NCBI RefSeq assembly: GCF_002551005.1
Contig: NZ_NVOY01000019.1
Coordinates: forward strand, 1-57,190
Origin: Bacillus pseudomycoides
GTDB lineage: Bacteria > Bacillota > Bacilli > Bacillales > Bacillaceae_G
Length of the DNA: 57,190 nt
Reading direction: 5' to 3'
Within the stretch, counting starts at the first letter, position 1. Every line of letters starts with the position of its first letter. This document shows positions 55,812 to 57,190 of this stretch, piece after piece. Position numbers and translations under genes: made by a program. Under the pieces are notes generated by a model. It was not told the DNA's origin. It searched no databases and was given only the letters and a program-made list of their open reading frames with translations.

Positions 55812-56408
55812 TTTCTTGCCTTCTTCTGATCCGCCTTCTTTTTTCTGTTCACCACCACTTTTTTGCGCCTTTTCAACGCCTTTACTAATAATGTCGATCA
55901 TTTTCGCTTGAAATAATGGGCTTTCGGCAGTTTCAGTTAAGACTTGCTGTAAATATTGACGGTATTCTTTGCTTTTCATTGTTTGCATCATGATTTTTCC
56001 GACTTCTGGATTTTTCATGATTTCTATAACACCAGCTTGATAATCAGGATCTTTTAATAAAGTTTTCATTAAATTTGTTTGTTCTTTCTCGATGCTTTTT
56101 GCAAATTTAGTGGCAAACTCAGGGTCTTTAAATACTTTTTCCCAAAATTGCTGTCCTTTCTCTGATATCATAGTATCTTCAATCGTTTTTTTTACTACAG
56201 ATTCGTCTAAAATAAGAGCTTGTTTCATTTTTTCATCGGTTAGTACATCTTGAATCGCTTTTTTCCCTTGATCCGTTTTTAAAATATCAATAATCATTTT
56301 TTTCGTTTGATCATAATCTAATTGGGATTTCGCTTCTTTTTCCTGTGCGCATGCAACGATTCCGATAAAAAGGATGAAAGAGACCGAAATGAGTAGAATC
56401 CGTTTCAT
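55800..56408 (-). CDS. gerD: Spore germination lipoprotein GerD
   Basis: A 202-aa lipoprotein needed for rapid nutrient germination, scaffolding germinant receptors in the spore inner membrane. The signal peptide ends in a lipobox IVAC with Cys20 as the lipid site; a helical middle part follows and the tail is rich in Lys, Glu and Gly. ATG 56408 follows AAAGGAG on the - strand. A forespore-type promoter lies upstream. Confidence 0.95.
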   Translation of the reverse strand: MKRILLISVSFILFIGIVACAQEKEAKSQLDYDQTKKMIIDILKTDQGKKAIQDVLTDEKMKQALILDESVVKKTIEDTMISEKGQQFWEKVFKDPEFATKFAKSIEKEQTNLMKTLLKDPDYQAGVIEIMKNPEVGKIMMQTMKSKEYRQYLQQVLTETAESPLFQAKMIDIISKGVEKAQKSGGEQKKEGGSEEGKKEQK

Positions 56409-56440
56409 CAGCCGGGGCTCCTTTCACGTGTTTCTCTTTT

Positions 56441-56470
56441 TAATATAAATCTCTTAGAAGAATTTATACA
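56441..56470 (-). promoter_or_regulatory. Probable sigma-G/sigma-F promoter of gerD
   Basis: On the - strand: -35 TGTATA (56465-56470), 17-base spacer, -10 TATATTA (56441-56447), close to the forespore consensus TGNATA / CATANTA with one difference. It fits the known forespore expression of gerD. Confidence 0.65.
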
Positions 56471-56543
56471 TATTGATGGCTAGCTTTTTAAAATTGACAT
56501 TGTTACAATTTAATTAGAAATATATATAATGGGGGATATGTCT

Positions 56544-57146
56544 GTGAATAGCCGAAATTGGGTACGACTCTTTATGACGACTTTATTTCTTGGGGGAAGT
56601 AGTACAATCTTTATCGGTTTTATTTTAGAGTGGGACAAGTACAATGAATTTTTTCAAAATTTCGACGGAAAGGAAATCTTCATGGTTTCTTTTTGGTTGC
56701 TTGGAGTCGGTTTTATTTTTAGCGTAATCAGTCAGATGGGGTTCTTTGCATATTTAACAATTCATCGATTTGGACTGGGGATGTTTCGTTCGCCTGCGCT
56801 TTGGAATGCAGTACAAATGTTCATAATTGCGTTTGTATTATTCGATTTTGTATATTTGCGCTCTGTATTAATTGCAAATGGGAACGAATCACTGGGTACA
56901 AATATTTTTGTTGCCACGGTTCTCTTTTTGTTCGGAATAATTGTTGCTTACATAAAAAGTAAAGAGACGAACAAGAAGGCGTTTGTTCCAGCGTTATTCT
57001 TTATGATTGTTGTAACTATTATTGAATGGGTTCCAGCATTGCGTATTAATGATACAAACTGGTTATATTTAATGGTTGTTCCATTGCTCATTTGCAATGC
57101 ATATCAGGTTTTGATATTGCATCGTTTAATAGGACAAAAAAGCTGA
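56544..57146 (+). CDS. kbaA: KinB-signalling pathway activation protein KbaA
   Basis: A 200-aa membrane protein with about six hydrophobic spans, which in B. subtilis activates the KinB route into sporulation. NSRNWVRLFMTTL at the start, SQMGFFAYLTIHRFGLGMFRSP (residues around 64-85) and KSKETNKKAFVPALFFM are typical. I choose GTG 56544, 8 bases after GGGGG; ATG 56529 would place that site inside the gene. Its stop lies in the terminator stem. Confidence 0.9.
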   Translation: MNSRNWVRLFMTTLFLGGSSTIFIGFILEWDKYNEFFQNFDGKEIFMVSFWLLGVGFIFSVISQMGFFAYLTIHRFGLGMFRSPALWNAVQMFIIAFVLFDFVYLRSVLIANGNESLGTNIFVATVLFLFGIIVAYIKSKETNKKAFVPALFFMIVVTIIEWVPALRINDTNWLYLMVVPLLICNAYQVLILHRLIGQKS

Positions 57147-57174
57147 TTCCTATATTGGAATCAGCTTTTTTTTC
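57136..57174 (+). terminator. Terminator after kbaA
   Basis: AAAAAGCTGATTCC (57137-57150) / GGAATCAGCTTTTT (57157-57170), loop TATATT, then more T. The kbaA stop codon is inside the 5' arm. Confidence 0.95.
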
Positions 57175-57190
57175 AGAGTGTTGGGAAACC

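Noticed and set aside
56494-56530. TTGACA plus TATAAT as the kbaA promoter
   Set aside because: The spacer is 25 bases. The alternative TTACAA-16-TATAAT would start transcription after the ribosome site.

Overview
The window is a 57-kb piece of a low-GC Firmicute chromosome. Gene order, protein sequences and small features (a ctsR-mcsA-mcsB-clpC operon, disA next to radA, gerD and kbaA after salA, dispersed intergenic repeats) place it in the genus Bacillus, most likely the Bacillus cereus group. Some RpoB and RpoC stretches look, from memory only, unlike the common anthracis/cereus forms, so a divergent member of the group is possible. This is the conserved core near the origin that carries most transcription and translation genes. 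Nearly every gene is on the + strand; gerD is the only protein gene on the - strand. I see no tRNA, prophage, IS element or CRISPR array.

Layout. Positions 1-250: probable last bases of a 23S rRNA, then a 5S rRNA with its own promoter and terminator. 250-5100: the CtsR-controlled stress operon ctsR-mcsA-mcsB-clpC. 5200-9600: radA, disA (c-di-AMP synthase), yacL and ispD. 9860-11880: ispF and gltX. 11900-15950: a cysteine T-box leader followed by cysE-cysS-mrnC-rlmB-yacP. 16000-18020: sigH, rpmG, secE, nusG. 18100-20650: the L11/L1 and L10/L12 ribosomal genes with their autoregulatory leaders. 20700-28800: an RsmC-type methyltransferase, then rpoB and rpoC. 29100-33660: the str operon rpsL-rpsG-fusA-tuf. 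33700-48740: the S10-spc-alpha supercluster from rpsJ to rplQ, with secY, adk, map, infA and rpoA inside it. 48970-53220: the ECF transporter module ecfA1-ecfA2-ecfT, truA and rplM-rpsI with an L13 leader. 53380-57150: sporulation and germination genes ybaK, cwlD, salA, gerD (reverse) and kbaA.

The region combines growth functions (ribosome, RNA polymerase, elongation factors, Sec translocon) with stress and development functions (ClpC/McsB quality control, DisA, SigH, CwlD, GerD, KbaA). Much of the regulation is carried on RNA: a T-box, L10 and L13 leaders, two L1-type sites, and several uncatalogued hairpins before nusG, rpsL, fusA, tuf, adk and rpoA.

I did not find a new multi-gene system. 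The main oddities are small: absence of the L7Ae-like gene expected between rpoC and rpsL; a family of short repeat fragments (one full copy, one decayed copy, two motif matches); a hairpin that may bring a distant Shine-Dalgarno to the nusG start; and a convergent terminator whose two arms encode the same C-terminal residues of SalA and GerD.
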